Shown here piece after piece: positions 32,341 to 43,765 of a stretch of 64,000 nt of DNA. Position 1 is the first letter of the stretch. Each line of letters begins with the position of its first letter. The notes beneath the pieces were generated by a model. That model was not told the origin of the DNA and did no database searches. It worked only from the letters and a program-made list of their open reading frames with translations. Source of the stretch: Onthophagus taurus (lineage: Eukaryota > Arthropoda > Insecta > Coleoptera > Scarabaeidae); assembly GCF_036711975.1 (NCBI RefSeq), contig NW_027248940.1, positions 2,046,001 to 2,110,000 on the forward strand. The letters run 5' to 3'. The translations under genes and the position numbers were made by a program.

Positions 32341-32917
32341 TATCAAACACTGAGTTAAAATATGAAGAAAATTAAGTACACTTTATTAAAGCAAATCTGC
32401 CAGAATGGCTCGGTTATGTATTTCTTTAACAATTTCAGCACATCAGAAAGAATTAAATCACGCTTTACAATAATTAAACACGGAACGAAAATGAAAACGC
32501 GGAGACACGTTTACACAAAGACGTCCTAAGGACGAGTGAATAATTACTGTCAAGGTCCGAATTATCTGATAGTTTTTCCGTAACATGAACAGAGATGTTG
32601 AAACCTATCTCAGACAATGGACCTAACCAAGGCACCTTAACGTAAAAGTAAAAGCAAAAAGAAATAATACATACCTGAAAATTTACTTGTTGATTCCACA
32701 GGTACAAACCGGTCACTTAACTCCTCTGACATTTTGTATGTCGTATAAACCTATAAAAAACTAACTTTAACTCAGATCAGTTTTGCGTTTTAAAATGACG
32801 TAAAACAAATAAATAAATTTGGTTCGGCGAAAACCATAGTAACTCAACTTAATATAGTTTTCGCTGGGCTGGACCTGGACCATAGGAGTTGCTATATTAA
32901 TAAAATTATATAGCCCC
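32341..32917. other. Unassigned; cryptic first exon possible
   Basis: No family is recognisable. On the reverse strand an ATG at 32732 opens 19 codons (MSEELSDRFVPVESTSKFS) ending at TCAG|GTATGT (32675). That is a good splice donor preceded by a TATA-like TTTTTATAGG. An AATAAA lies further down near 32385. No second exon could be found, so this stays unassigned. It may be non-coding DNA of the neighbouring Gypsy remnant. Confidence 0.3.
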
Positions 32918-33548
32918 TTATTTTAAAAGGGTTGTATATATGGATTCGAAAGAAAAAAGTTTTGGTGTTGGTTCATTTGTTTTGATACTGGTACCAATTG
33001 AGTATAATTCTGTTTTTGAATCAATTAATCGTTTGTTTTTAACATCAATCAAGATACCGAATTTATGAAGAAAGTCTGCGCCAATGATTGGTTTATTAAC
33101 GTTCGCAATGGTGAAGACGAATGGAAAATTTCGTCTTAAATTCAGCGAAACCGTGAGTAATTTTTTTCCGTAAGTGTTAATTTTAGTACCATTGACTGCG
33201 GAAAGGCTTGATTCGGTGTCTTGGTTGTGTTTGGGAAAAAGTTTAAATGGTAAAACCGAAATATCGGCGCCAGTATCAATTAAAAAATTTAAATTATTTT
33301 GATTATCAAATATAAAAAGTCTTGTATTAAATGAATTTGCCAAAAGTTGAGGTTGACTATCAGTCTTAATTTTGAATTTAGAAAACATTTCTTCTTTTTT
33401 CCTTCGAATCTTTACGGGTTTTTTGAATTATTGGTAGTGGTTCTATCTGCAAATACAGAATAAAAACTGCACGTGGCACCATCGCATTTGGTTGCATTTT
33501 TACCAAAATTACGATGATACCAACATACGTGATTCAAATTATGGTGTG
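32918..33548 (-). pseudogene. Gypsy gag-protease remnant (inverted part)
   Basis: The reverse strand holds a gag C-terminal end with HVCWYHRNFGKNATKC (about 33540-33490), closing at a stop near 33417. An overlapping frame follows at 33388-32918 with FLIDTGADISVLPF, the active site of a retroviral-type aspartic protease. The frames are offset by one near an A-rich run, as expected for programmed frameshifting between gag and pol. The protease reads 156 residues and ends without any reverse transcriptase after it. The integrase of the same kind of element lies next door on the opposite strand, so part of the element has been inverted and RT-RNase H lost. Confidence 0.8.
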
Positions 33549-33613
33549 AAATATCAACGGAATCTCCGCGAATCTACATTCCGCAGCAATTTACAGAAAT
33601 AGTTATACAATAA

Positions 33614-34645
33614 TTTCATGGTTTATCTCACCCTGGCATTCGAGCAACCATTCATTTAATAAAAACAAAATTCTTTTGGCCTCATATGTCGAAACAAATT
33701 CGTATTTGGACAAAATCATGTTTACAATGCCAGAAAGTTAAGATACAAAGGCATACAAAATCGCCAATTCTCAAAATCAAAGTTCCAAAAGTTCGATTTG
33801 AACACATTCACATTGATTTGGTTGGCCCACTTGTTCCATCTCTTGGATGTACTTATCTGCTCACAGTCATTGAGCGTTTCACACGGTGGCCAGAGGCTTT
33901 TCCTCTAAAAGATATCTCTGCAGCCTCTATTGCAGATACTCTTTTCAGGCATTACTTCAGCCGTTTCGGTATTCCTACCATGATCACTCACGATCAAGGA
34001 CGACAATTCGAATCACTATTATTTTCAAAATTCCAATTATTTTTAGGTACTCATCAAATACACACATCTGCTTATCACCCACAAAGTAACGGTATGATTG
34101 AACGATTTCACCGTACTTTGAAATCAGCGATTATTGCTCGAGGTAATTCTTCTAGATGGAACAATGACTTGCCTTTGATTCTTCTAGGTCTCAGGTCATC
34201 CCTAAAGGAGGATTTAGATTGCTCATCCGCTGAATTGGTTTATGGTCAGCAACTCAGATTACCAGGAGAATTTTTCTTACCTACCGAACCATCAATTGAA
34301 ACTGAACCATTATTATCACGTTTAAAATCATCTTTTGCTGACATTAAACCAGTTCAGTCAACCATACATTCCAGCCAAAAACCTTTTGTTCACAAAGAAT
34401 TATTCAGGTCAAACTTTGTATTTATTAAAATTACTGGAATTAAACCTACGTTGTCTCCTAGGTACGAAGGTCCCTTCAGAGTGTTGAAGAGATTTTCAAA
34501 ATTTTTCGTGGTATTGAAAGACAGTAAAGAAATAAATGTAAGCCTCGATTTGCTGAAACCGGCTTTCTTTCTGAACGAAAACGTTTCTCCTGAAGTCAAC
34601 AATTTAATAATTAATAAAACTAAAAAAGTACATTTTAAATTTTAA
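33614..34645 (+). pseudogene. Gypsy integrase remnant
   Basis: Forward open frame beginning inside the zinc finger (HGLSHPGI .. CLQCQK), followed by the catalytic core. HIDLVGPL supplies the first Asp, THDQGRQFES the second and GMIERFHR the Glu. A C-terminal chromodomain-less tail with SPRYEGPFRVL follows. All three catalytic residues are present. A TAA at 33611-33613 interrupts the frame just before the finger, and weak similarity (YIPQQFTEIVI) continues upstream to about 33575. The 5' neighbour that should encode RT-RNase H is missing. The core is preserved but the element as a whole cannot be functional. Confidence 0.85.
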
Positions 34646-34692
34646 TTCAAATTTTTGACTAAATGTTTTCCCTCTTTCTGTTCTTTTTTTAT

Positions 34693-35028
34693 AGGAGGGG
34701 AAGTGGATGTAGCGTGCTGTGGCAGCAGCTGCATTTAAAAACATAAAATTGTAATTCATTTGTTATTATTTTTATTTTTGCCACACAATTGTTTTTGAAG
34801 CAAACATAACAGACGCAAAATAAAAGTCTGCCAAAAGTTAATTTTATAATTATTGTATTATTATGTTGGCTAATACCTCATAGCCACAATGTAGTTACTT
34901 GGCTGCGCTTTTGTTACCAAGTTACTATAATTTTTTACCAAATAGAGCTTGAAGAAACATACTGGTACCGCATATTAACCCAAAATCACCATTTTTTTAC
35001 TTACGACAGTTTTCGTTGGATAGGTCGA
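34693..35028 (+). repeat. Gypsy polypurine tract and candidate 3' LTR
   Basis: AGGAGGGGAAGTGG (34693-34706) is a typical polypurine tract. Directly after it the sequence starts TGTAGCGTGCTGTGGC, a plausible LTR start. The end is uncertain; ..ACGACA at 35008 is one candidate. No partner LTR is present in the window, so the LTR boundaries are inferred. Satellite resumes at 35029. Confidence 0.6.
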
Positions 35029-35365
35029 GATGTCATTTTAAAGAGGAAAGTTTCAGCTTTAATTTAACATCAAAATTTTTTTTTAATTTTCATAAATAAC
35101 CCTTCCAGAGTTTTTTAAGTTGCAACGTGCATTTTGACGTTTTTACTATTAATATGAAATCGGACCAAAATTTCAAATGTTTTTATCTCAAAATTTTTAT
35201 ATCACAACTACATATATATCATACATCATTTTAAAGAGGAGAGTTTCAGCTTTAATTTAACATCAAAATCTTTTTTTAATTTTCATAAATAACCCTACAA
35301 CTATTATTTGAGTTGTAACCCGCATTTTGATGTTTTTAGCATTAATCCTTTTAAATAAGATTTCG
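35029..35365. repeat. 193-bp satellite next to P450 copy 1
   Basis: About 1.7 units, starting TCATTTTAAAGAGGAAAG, the continuation of the unit left broken at 25875. It runs directly into the P450 promoter, as the long 193-bp array does at the second gene. Confidence 0.9.
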
Positions 35366-35485
35366 AGATAAAACTGTTTATTTGACCCTAACTAATTATG
35401 TCAATTCGAGGTTCAAAATTGCCACCTCCACGAACCGGTAGGTATAAATAAACCATCAATAAACCTTAAATTTACTCAATTTGAA
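35366..35485 (+). promoter_or_regulatory. P450 copy 1 promoter
   Basis: GATAAAACTGTTTATTTGAC starts at 35367 and TATAAATA lies at 35443-35450, 36 nt before the ATG at 35486. Both are shared with the second gene (51223 and 51280). A TATA box at this distance leaves a very short 5' leader. Confidence 0.65.
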
Positions 35486-37271
35486 ATGTTTCTTGCCGAG
35501 TTATTAATTGTGATAATCGTAGCCATTATTTCGCTACCATTATGGTGGTATTATATATATTACACATATCGAAATCATTTGAAAATATTCCCTTCCACGC
35601 CCCAATTTCCCATTTTAGGAATCACTTATAAAATACGAAATAACGTCGGTGAGTGTTTAAAATGAACAAAAAATAATTATTTTAATAACACTTTATTAGA
35701 CATTTACAATGTGATTAAATCGCAAGTTGAAACGATGGGGAAAAACGTTTTTGCCATGATTGGGCCAATCCCAACACTTTGTACAACGGATCCAAAAATA
35801 TTTTCGCTTATTTTGAGCTCTCCAAAACACATAAATAAGCCGTTTATGTTCTCAGCAACGTTAAACAACGTCGTGGGGAATTCCCTACTTGTTGTAAACG
35901 GTAAAAAAAATTTTTTTTTAATTATTTTAATTCAAAAATGAATTTTATTGAAAGGCGACGAATGGAGGCGACAAAGAAAAGTTTTAAATCCAACCCTCGA
36001 CTATAAAAACATCCTCGATAACAATAAAATTTTTAATAAGCACGCCGATGGGCTTATTAACAAATTTAAGGATGAAATTGATAACGAATCGACCGAGGTT
36101 GTCCACATTTTGGAGGATTTCACTTTTGATCAAACTGTTGGTGCGTTTATTTAATTTATCACTAAGTTTAAAATTAATAAATAAATTGGTGTAGAAACGA
36201 TTTTGGGAGAAACCGGGCCTGAAATTGATAAAAGAAAAACAGCGAGGTGTATCAAAACATTGATGAAGATATCCCTTAAAAAGATGTATTTGCCATTAAC
36301 CTACTTCACCATAACGGAAAGACTCACAAAAATTTATTGGAAAGAACGAGAACAACTAAAAATCCTTCACGACAACTTAAGAGGAAGCATTGAGAGGAAG
36401 CGAAAAGAATACAACAACAATTTAAACACCCAAAAAAGACCCACTTACATGGATATCTTACTGGGGGATAAAAATAATAAAGAAAAAGATATTTTGAGAC
36501 AATTAACGATGGTCTTTACAGCTGTAAATTAAAATTATTTTATTTAAATCAAATTACTTAACTCAATTAATTAAATTTTAGGCCTTTGATGCCTCGGCGA
36601 TTTCATTATCTTACATGCTTTATTATTTGGCGAAATACCCCGAAATCCAAGTAAATATTTTAATTTAAATCAATCTAATAATAGTTAAATCAAATTTGTA
36701 GCAAAAAGCGTACGAAGAGGTTCACTCAATCCTCGGCGAAGATATCCACCAAACAATAACGAACCAACAAATGTTAGAGATGAAATATTTAAATTTAGTT
36801 ATGAAAGAATCGATGAGATTAGGCCCGGCGATTCCGTTATACACGCGAATACTCGAAGAAGATGTGATATACGAAGACACCACATTACCTAAAGGATTAA
36901 TGGTGCTTATGGTTCTGTTTATGATGCATGTTGACCCTGAGTTATATCCAGAACCTGAAAAATTTATTCCAGAACGGTTTCTCCCGGAAAATTTGAACCC
37001 AAATAGGTATAGTTATGCCCCTTTTAACGCTGGGATTCGAAATTGCATGGGTAAGAAATATTTTTTTTACGGAATACTTAATAAGAAAGGTTTTGTAGGC
37101 CAATTGTATGCTATGACCTCGATGAAAATTGCCCTAGCCAAGCTGTTGCTTAATTATGAGTTTGTCGACGTCCAACATAAAATTTGTTATACAGTGGAGA
37201 TTACTTTGCAATCAAAAACAGGAGTTAAAGTTGGGATACACAAAAGGAATCATAAATGTAATAAGAATTAA
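35486..37271 (+). CDS. CYP4-like cytochrome P450, copy 1
   Basis: Seven exons: 35486-35648, 35700-35900, 35955-36140, 36195-36523, 36582-36650, 36702-37050 and 37099-37271. All introns are GT-AG, 48-58 nt. The product is 489 residues, a normal P450 length. It has an N-terminal membrane anchor, so an ER-bound microsomal enzyme is expected. GDEWRRQRK is the helix C WxxxR; ExxR is ESMR at 352-355; FIPERF is present; the heme block PFNAGIRNCMG has its ligand at Cys431. The I-helix reads AAFDAS at 293-298, so the usual Thr after the acid is Ala. A TGA at 35663 lies inside the 51-nt first intron, so the gene is not broken. CYP4-clan enzymes usually hydroxylate fatty acids, hormones or foreign compounds; the substrate here is unknown. 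Confidence 0.88.
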
Positions 37272-37587
37272 AATGTATTTTTCGAAAATGTTGATTTTGT
37301 TAGATGTTGGTACCTATGAGTTTAAATACCCCAAAATATTATACGAGCACTCCACGTGCATCACCAAACGGCCTCTCAAATATCAACAAAAAACCATAAC
37401 ATACAATAACGTTTTTTTCGTAAAACCATCTGTCTCACACAGCAGAATCGAATTGTCCGAAACTTGGACGAAAAACTCGTTTAACCCTCGCGACGTAATT
37501 ATTAAAACACAGCAGGGTTTCATAATTAAATCCGATAACAATAAAACACAACAAATCACTTATCTAGCTCTAGTAAAAGACCAAAGT
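37272..37587. other. P450 copy 1 3' flank
   Basis: The first about 60 bp (TTTTTCGAAAATGTTGA .. ACCTATGAGTTTAAATA) matches the flank of the 3' P450 fragment at 56264-56325. The rest has no supported gene. The open stretch through here is chance. Confidence 0.6.
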
Positions 37588-38053
37588 ATAATAATAATAA
37601 TAAATGACTTTATTGTCTCCATTACAAAAAAGAAACTACAATACAAATATATACATAATGTATGGAGATCAAACGGCGGGATCCAAAATAGTCTGTTCTA
37701 TCCAACCGTAAAATAAAAAAAAAAAAATTCTATGAATTATAACAAACAAAAAGAAAAAAAAACAAAGGCAAAATCTTGAAATCATTAATACAGTATCACC
37801 CGCATCATATCAAATCTAAATTTAAACATAATTAAATTAAATGAAAGGGCCCAAAAGACCCAAACGTAAATTAAATGAAAGAGAAAAAAAAAGAAATGAG
37901 GAGCAAAAAAAGAAAAAAAAACTATAATAATGAAAATTAAAAAAGGACTCAGTGTAATAACTGATGGCTTAACTGTTAACATCGTAACAATGACTTTATA
38001 TCAATAAGAATAAGGTCACAAAAAAATCACAGAGAAACAAAGAATAACAAACA

Positions 38054-40836
38054 TCAGATAAGACCCGTTGACTGCTGAAAAATCATATTCCTCAATTTTA
38101 TTCGAAATTGGTCATATTTCAGTTGACGTAGTGCATGTGGCAAGCTTCCATACGATTTATAAACATGATATGTAAATGACCTTTGAAAAAGTGATGTTCT
38201 ATGTTTTGGAGGATAGAAACTAACACCTGACCTTGTCTGATTTCCCTCGCACTGTGGTTTATATTTAATTTTATTATGCAGGTACTCCGGGACTCCAGAG
38301 GTAACGATTCTATGATAGAGAGACAAACTATGAAACTCCCGTCGAGAGCTCATGTTCAGCCACCCAGCATCCTTAAGTTTATAAGAAACTCTATCAAATT
38401 TGCGAATCCCATAAATGAATCTGAGGCAACTATTCTGAACCTTTTGTATACTTCGTGACGTAACTGCATCTATAGTCCTATGATATACAGCAGACATATA
38501 ATTAAATTGTGAAAGAACAAACATATCACAGAGGAGCACTTTTAATTTCAAAGGTAAACATGAACGATGCGGGTACAGCCGACGCAAAAAAAAATATGAT
38601 CTCTGAATATATGTTTGAATTTGTTTTCTAAATCTTAAGCTAGTATCTAAAATCATACCAAGACACTTAGCTTCAGAGACCTTTTTAATTAAGGTGTTAT
38701 TCATCTTAATGGCTAAGTGCGAAGTAGGGTTGCGCTGTTGCCCATTAAAACTCATCCACATAGATTTGTCAGGATTTATTTTAAGCTGGTGGTATGTTGC
38801 TAATTCAAAAATCGTATCAAGGTCACCGCTAATACCAGCCTCGGCAATACCACTGCCCGCTGTCGCGTATGAAGCGTAAAGCTGGGTATCATCCGCATAT
38901 GTACTCATTTTACAGAATTTAATAAATTTATTAAATTGTGACGTATAGATAGAAAATAAAATAGGTCCCAGCACAGATCCTTGGGGAACACCATTACAAA
39001 GTGCGAGTTCACCAGAGATGGCATCATCAATTTTCACCCTCTGTGTGCGATCACTAAGATAGCTACTCAATAGTGTTACTGCGCCTTCACCAAAACCCAG
39101 ATAACGAAGTAGTTTGCTCAAAATGGTGTGGTTAACAGTGTCAAATGCTTTTGAATAGTCTAAAAAAAACCACAGCAGTACTCTCTCCCACGTCAACAGC
39201 GGACAATATATCATCAGTTAGATTTAACATTGATGTTGTGCAACTATACCCACATCGAAAACCCGATTGTTCTGAAGGGAGCAAACTATTGGTCTCCATA
39301 TACTCCACCAATTGAGCCTTCATAACCTTTTCTAAAACTTTAGAAAGAACAGGGAGAATACTTATTGGTCGCAAGTCACTATACTCACGTGGGTTATCCT
39401 TTTTGAGCAGAGGAATAACCTCTGCGCGTTTCCATTCCAAGGGAAAGACATGGTCAACTAAACAACAATTGAGTAGGTGGGTTAAATATGGCAAAATGGT
39501 GGGGCAACACAGTTTGATCATCTCAATGGAAATTCCATCAGTACCAATAGCAGAAGATGTAATAGATGCAATCACGTCAAAAACCAGAGAGATCTCCACA
39601 GTCTTAAATGAAAACTGACTACCATAAATAGGAGAACTGTACAGATCAAGGTCAGAAGCCTGTAAATCTTTAATAATGTCATTTACACTGCCTACAAAAT
39701 AATTATTAATCAGATCAGGATGTTTTAAATTTAAAGGTAGACAAGATTTTTTAATTGGTTTTAAGTTCAAAGTTTTCAAGTTATTCCACATCTGTTTGGT
39801 ATTGCCCGTAGCAGCAATAGAACCAAAATAAGCTCGCTTTTCATTCCTTATAGCTGCAGTAGTGAGATTACGAAGGGTCTTATAATATTCCCAATGAGCC
39901 GGCCTGTCCGTATGTCTAAACCTGGTTTTAGCTTCATTTCTCAACTTAATCATTAATCTAATATTATCAGTCATCCAGGGTGCGGGAGGCTTGGCAGGGC
40001 GTTGTAAAGAATGAGACCTTGTCGTTAATATCAGTTAGATAAAATATAAAATTGAATGGAACTGATTGTAAATCATGCAGAAAAGATACACTATCAATAC
40101 GCCTTAATAGTCGTAGAGACTTAAACACTGGAGATTGTCTACCTACATTCACACCAACATCGCAAAATACCATATCATGATCAGACAAATTGCACGGGAG
40201 CACTCCACTGCGTAGAACCAGAGTCTTTTCGAACGTTATCAACAAGTCTATCAGAGAAGCCGTTCCAAAAGTAATTCTTGTAGGTACATCAATCAATTGT
40301 TGACCTCCAAGGGAATTTAGCAAATTCAACAGATACTCACTATCGCAATTATCCATATTGATTAAATTAACATTAAAATCACCGCAACATATAATTCGAT
40401 CAGGAAAGCTCAGACAACTTACAACCGAATTCTCAAATTCATCCAGAAATCCTCTGTAATAAACAGCGGGAGGCTTATACACACATCCAACACACAGACA
40501 CTCGCAACCAAAACGGACTTTTATCCACAACTGCTCAATCTCGAAAGAAGACGGAATAATGGAGAACTCCAAAAAATCACGTAAAACAAAACAAATTCCG
40601 CCACCTCTCGACCCCCGATCTCTGCGTATCACATTATATCCATCCACATGAAAAGTGTCATTATCCTGTAGCCAGGTTTCAGACAAGGCCAACACATCCA
40701 CATTAGTATCAGCAATCAACGTCCTCAAATCTTCAATTTTTGATCGCAATGATCTGATATTTAAATGTATAATCTTTAGAAAATTGCACGCCATACCGTA
40801 TAGAGAAAGAGTATAAGAAAAAACAGTTAAAGCCAA
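38054..40836 (-). pseudogene. ORF2: endonuclease-RT, frameshifted
   Basis: Three reverse-strand open parts make up one gene. Part 1 (40836-39967, 289 residues) is the endonuclease with LNIRSLRSKI, LALSETWL, CCGDFNVNL and NLSDHDMVF. Part 2 (39974-39141, 277 residues) is the first half of the RT, with PREYSDLRPISILPVLSKVLE. Part 3 (39214-38054, 386 residues) carries the KAFDTVNH block, NGVPQGSVLGP, TYADDTQLY and the thumb. The frame slips near 39165, just after STAVVF, and again near 39990, where some residues before PPAPWMTDNI appear to be lost. The catalytic acids are otherwise intact. It encoded the enzyme that nicks target DNA and copies the element, but is now inactive. Confidence 0.85.
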
Positions 40837-41057
40837 TGAATGAACAATTCAAAAAGTAAACAAAACAAACAAAAAAAAAAAACAAAAATCAATCAAATAA
40901 CTAAACGAAAAGAAATTAAAAAAAAATAGAAAATAAAGAGTAACAGCAATAGTAATGAAAAAAAATATATATATCCAAAAGAAATGAGATAATGCATGTG
41001 TTACATGTTTGTGGCTAAAAATTAAATAAATTCATAACAAACAATAATTACAGTTTG

Positions 41058-41707
41058 CTACATAGTGCACCTATTTCTTTTACCACATTTATCCTTATAA
41101 AAAAGCGTTCCGTCGATCGACCAAACATTCAACTTTCCATACTTATCTTTGAGGGCTTTCATACGAATTAATCGGTCGCGGGTAACTTCAGTCCTTTCTT
41201 TCCACGTAGCACCTCCCTCTTACTTCCGTATCCCAAAAACTTAATTAAAATAGGACGCGCTCTTCCCTGTTTCTTGGTAGAGGAATCATTTTCCGTCTCG
41301 CTTGACAAAATAGTTTTTTTACCAGTTCGATGACACCTATCAATATCAGCTGGTGTTATGTTGATAGCCATGTGTTTAAAGAAAATATCCGTCACAAGAG
41401 AGACAACATCTTCTTTGTCGTTCTCCTCGACTCCGAAGAGACGTACATTATTCCTGCGACTGTATTGCTCCAACTCGTCAACTTTTTTGGCACATTCTAT
41501 CCTTATCTCACCATTCTCCTTTCTCAAATCAACCACTTCCGCATTTAAAACCTTAATTTTTTCTTCATACTTATTGATAACAATTTGCAATTGTTTTTCC
41601 ACCATGGTCGTAATTGCGAGAGTAATCTGTTCTAAGATTTCCCTCTTTTGAAATGCCTTGACAATAATTTCTTCTATCTCCGTTGTTTGTGATCGCGATA
41701 AAACCAT
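41058..41707 (-). pseudogene. ORF1 of non-LTR element 2, frameshifted
   Basis: The first part reads 179 residues (41707-41168), with a long coiled coil ending in DELEQYSRRNNVRLFGVEE, then a nucleic-acid-binding segment to GKKGLKLPATD. After the stop the sequence carries on in another frame with RMKALKDKYGKLNVWSIDGT and FYKDKCGK, to a TAG at 41058. A small deletion near 41168 explains the break. The coiled-coil plus RRM-like layout is the common ORF1 type of this group of elements. Confidence 0.75.
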
Positions 41708-41942
41708 GATGTGGTAGATTTATAAATTTAAGATTAAATAATTTGAGAATAAAAGAAAGGGAGCCAATCTGAAGCACTGCACTATCACACAGAGAATAGT
41801 AGGCGGTATCACTTGTGTAGTGGGAACTTTTGATAAGACACAACTTGTTTTAATTTAATAAACGATCAGAGCCACAACATGCGTGTTATCTACTCGATCG
41901 CCATCTTGAATCTATAATCGCATCTATAATGCATCTATAATC

Positions 41943-42509
41943 GCAGAGTTCTCTGAAGCAAAGAATCTCATTCCTTCTATTAAAAAAATCCCTTTGGCCT
42001 CGTATTCGGCCGTCATCACATCCGTCGATTTAGAAATAGGAGACCAAGAAATTAGCAACGAACTGAATTCACAGAAACTATCGCATAGATTCTGCAAAAG
42101 AATAATTTCAAAATCTACTAACAATCGAACCTATAAGATTAGAATAATCACAGGATGCGTTGATTCGTACCAAAGGCTACTCCAAGAGGGTTTTTTTTAT
42201 AAAAACTGTCATTTCCCAATTTACGAGAGCCGTTTCCCACCAATTCCAATTCCATGCAGTAAATGCCATGATTTTGCTCACACGACCGATAAATGTAATG
42301 TTCCAGTAAAATGCTCCAAATGCTTGGGTCTGCACAGTACCACCAAATGTACCTCCCAACTACCAGAGAACTGTTGGTCCTGTGGCATTGAAGGCCATAG
42401 TTGGTGCCAAACCTGGTTTATGATATGCAAAAAGCGACCCAAAGCACCTATACAAGGCGTCCCTAATGTTAGAATTAAATCGATAAATCGCCGATGTAAT
42501 AAAAAATAA
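41943..42509 (+). pseudogene. Gag-like ORF1 fragment with zinc knuckles
   Basis: Forward open stretch of about 188 codons without its N-terminus; the first ATG in it is at 41994. It ends with three CCHC-type knuckles: CSKCHDFAHTTDKC, CSKCLGLHSTTKC and CWSCGIEGHSWC. This is the ORF1 (gag-like) type of I/Jockey-group non-LTR elements and would bind element RNA. The element's ORF2 is missing on this strand. The neighbours on both sides are reverse-strand remnants of other elements, so it is a trapped fragment. Confidence 0.7.
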
Positions 42510-42549
42510 AACTAAAACTAGGAATTTTGAGGTTATGCCGTGCGTCTTT

Positions 42550-43570
42550 GACGGACGGCAAATATAACTATATAAAACAAATATACGGCAAATATAAACT
42601 ATTGCGTGAGAAGTAAACGCTGCCTGTAACGTCGCCGAAATGATGATACACTTAATTTTTTAAATACTGATGGAATATCATTATATACCTGCTGAACCGT
42701 ATAGGAAAATGATCGCGTATATAGAGTTAACCTATGTTTCGGTATAACAAGAAGTGATTTCCTCCTAATGTTCACATTATGAACGTCCGTGCGATGCCTA
42801 ATTCTGCTATGCAAGTAAGATGGCCTTCCGCTGCAGAGCAGTTTGTGTATTAAACAAGCCGTATGTAGTCGCCTCCTGTTAGCCATGTTCAACCAGTTAG
42901 CCATAGACAAGGTATGTGAGATCCTATCGTACTTCCTAACCCCATATATGTATCGCAGACATGAGTTTTGAATTAACTGAACTCTCCTCGATGTTGCTAC
43001 AGTCAAGCAAGGTCCATAAAGTACATCGCAAAAATTAAAATTTGATAATATTAATGCTTCACATAACAACTTTTTTACATCGCGCGGCAACAAACCGCGA
43101 GCAGGATACAGCGCTTTGAGTCCTCCCACAGACTTCCTAATCAGACCGCTGACGTGAGCATCAAATCGCAGAGCAGGATCAAGCACCACTCCCAGACTCT
43201 TAGCCTCAGATCCCATCTGGAGCACTGTACTGTTAATGGAGATTTTACCATGGAGGTTATTTGTAATAGCCTCTCTCCTGCCACTAGGCCCGAACAACAA
43301 AATTTGAGATTTGCTAGGATTAAGGTTTAAACAATGCTTAAAGGCCCTATCCGTAATTATACGTAGGTCATCATTGACCATGCCAACCACGCTTGAAATA
43401 TCGTTGGGACTGAAAGTATGATATATTTGAGAGTCATCTGCATATAAATGGTAATTACCAGTTATATTCCGGAAAAGTTGAGATGTATATATGATAAAAA
43501 GAAGCGGTCCATTTATACTCCCCTGAGGTACTCCCCTAGAAACCCCCAAAGATTTTTTCCAAAGATTTCT
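42550..43570 (-). pseudogene. 5'-truncated non-LTR RT remnant 3
   Basis: Reverse-strand open frame of 316 residues (43549-42599) that begins inside the RT at SRGVPQGSINGPLLF. It contains YHLYADDSQIYH, LGVVLDPALRFD and a thumb ending near QRLLLTQ. Similarity starts a few codons further out, near 43570, then stops abruptly. That is classic 5' truncation from incomplete reverse transcription. The 3' non-coding part holds short ACGGCAAATATAA repeats near 42545-42595. The catalytic motif is intact but the endonuclease and first RT half are absent. Confidence 0.85.
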
Positions 43571-43571
43571 T

Positions 43572-43765
43572 TATAGCAACCAAATAAACAATTAATTATT
43601 TATTAGAATAAATATTAAATGTACAATTATTAAGGTTAGAGAAGCTTATACTTGATGTACACTGTTGTAACTGTAAATCACCACATGTTAGTGACGATTT
43701 TGATAACACCTCCTGATGAACTCGTGATGAATCACTACTTTATTTTTTTTTGTTTGGTTGCTGTA
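43572..43765. mobile_element. Possible short inverted-repeat element
   Basis: AGCAACCAAATAAACA at the left (about 43572) faces TGTTTGGTTGCT at the right (about 43752-43763), enclosing about 190 bp without coding content. Target duplication is not clear. It could be a MITE adjoining the truncated RT, or a chance inverted repeat. Confidence 0.3.

Larger units (their letters stand above)
37588..41880 (-). mobile_element. Non-LTR retrotransposon 2 (CR1/Jockey-like), decayed
   Basis: Reverse-strand element with ORF1 (41707-41058), ORF2 (40836-38054) and a 3' region of about 460 nt ending in an ATT/AAT simple repeat at 37588-37602. The 5' end is placed near 41880 by loss of recognisable sequence. 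Both ORFs carry frame breaks. Its RT is a different lineage from element 1, closer to the remnant at 42550-43570. Confidence 0.8.

Noticed and set aside
35663..35665. In-frame TGA in P450 copy 1 as evidence of a pseudogene
   Set aside because: It lies inside the 51-nt first intron, whose GT-AG sites are conserved in three copies. Spliced, the frame is open for 489 residues.
37156..37716. 186-codon forward frame after P450 copy 1
   Set aside because: It starts in another frame of the last P450 exon and runs through AT-rich flank into the 3' end of a reverse-strand retrotransposon. No domain or conserved copy at 56264.
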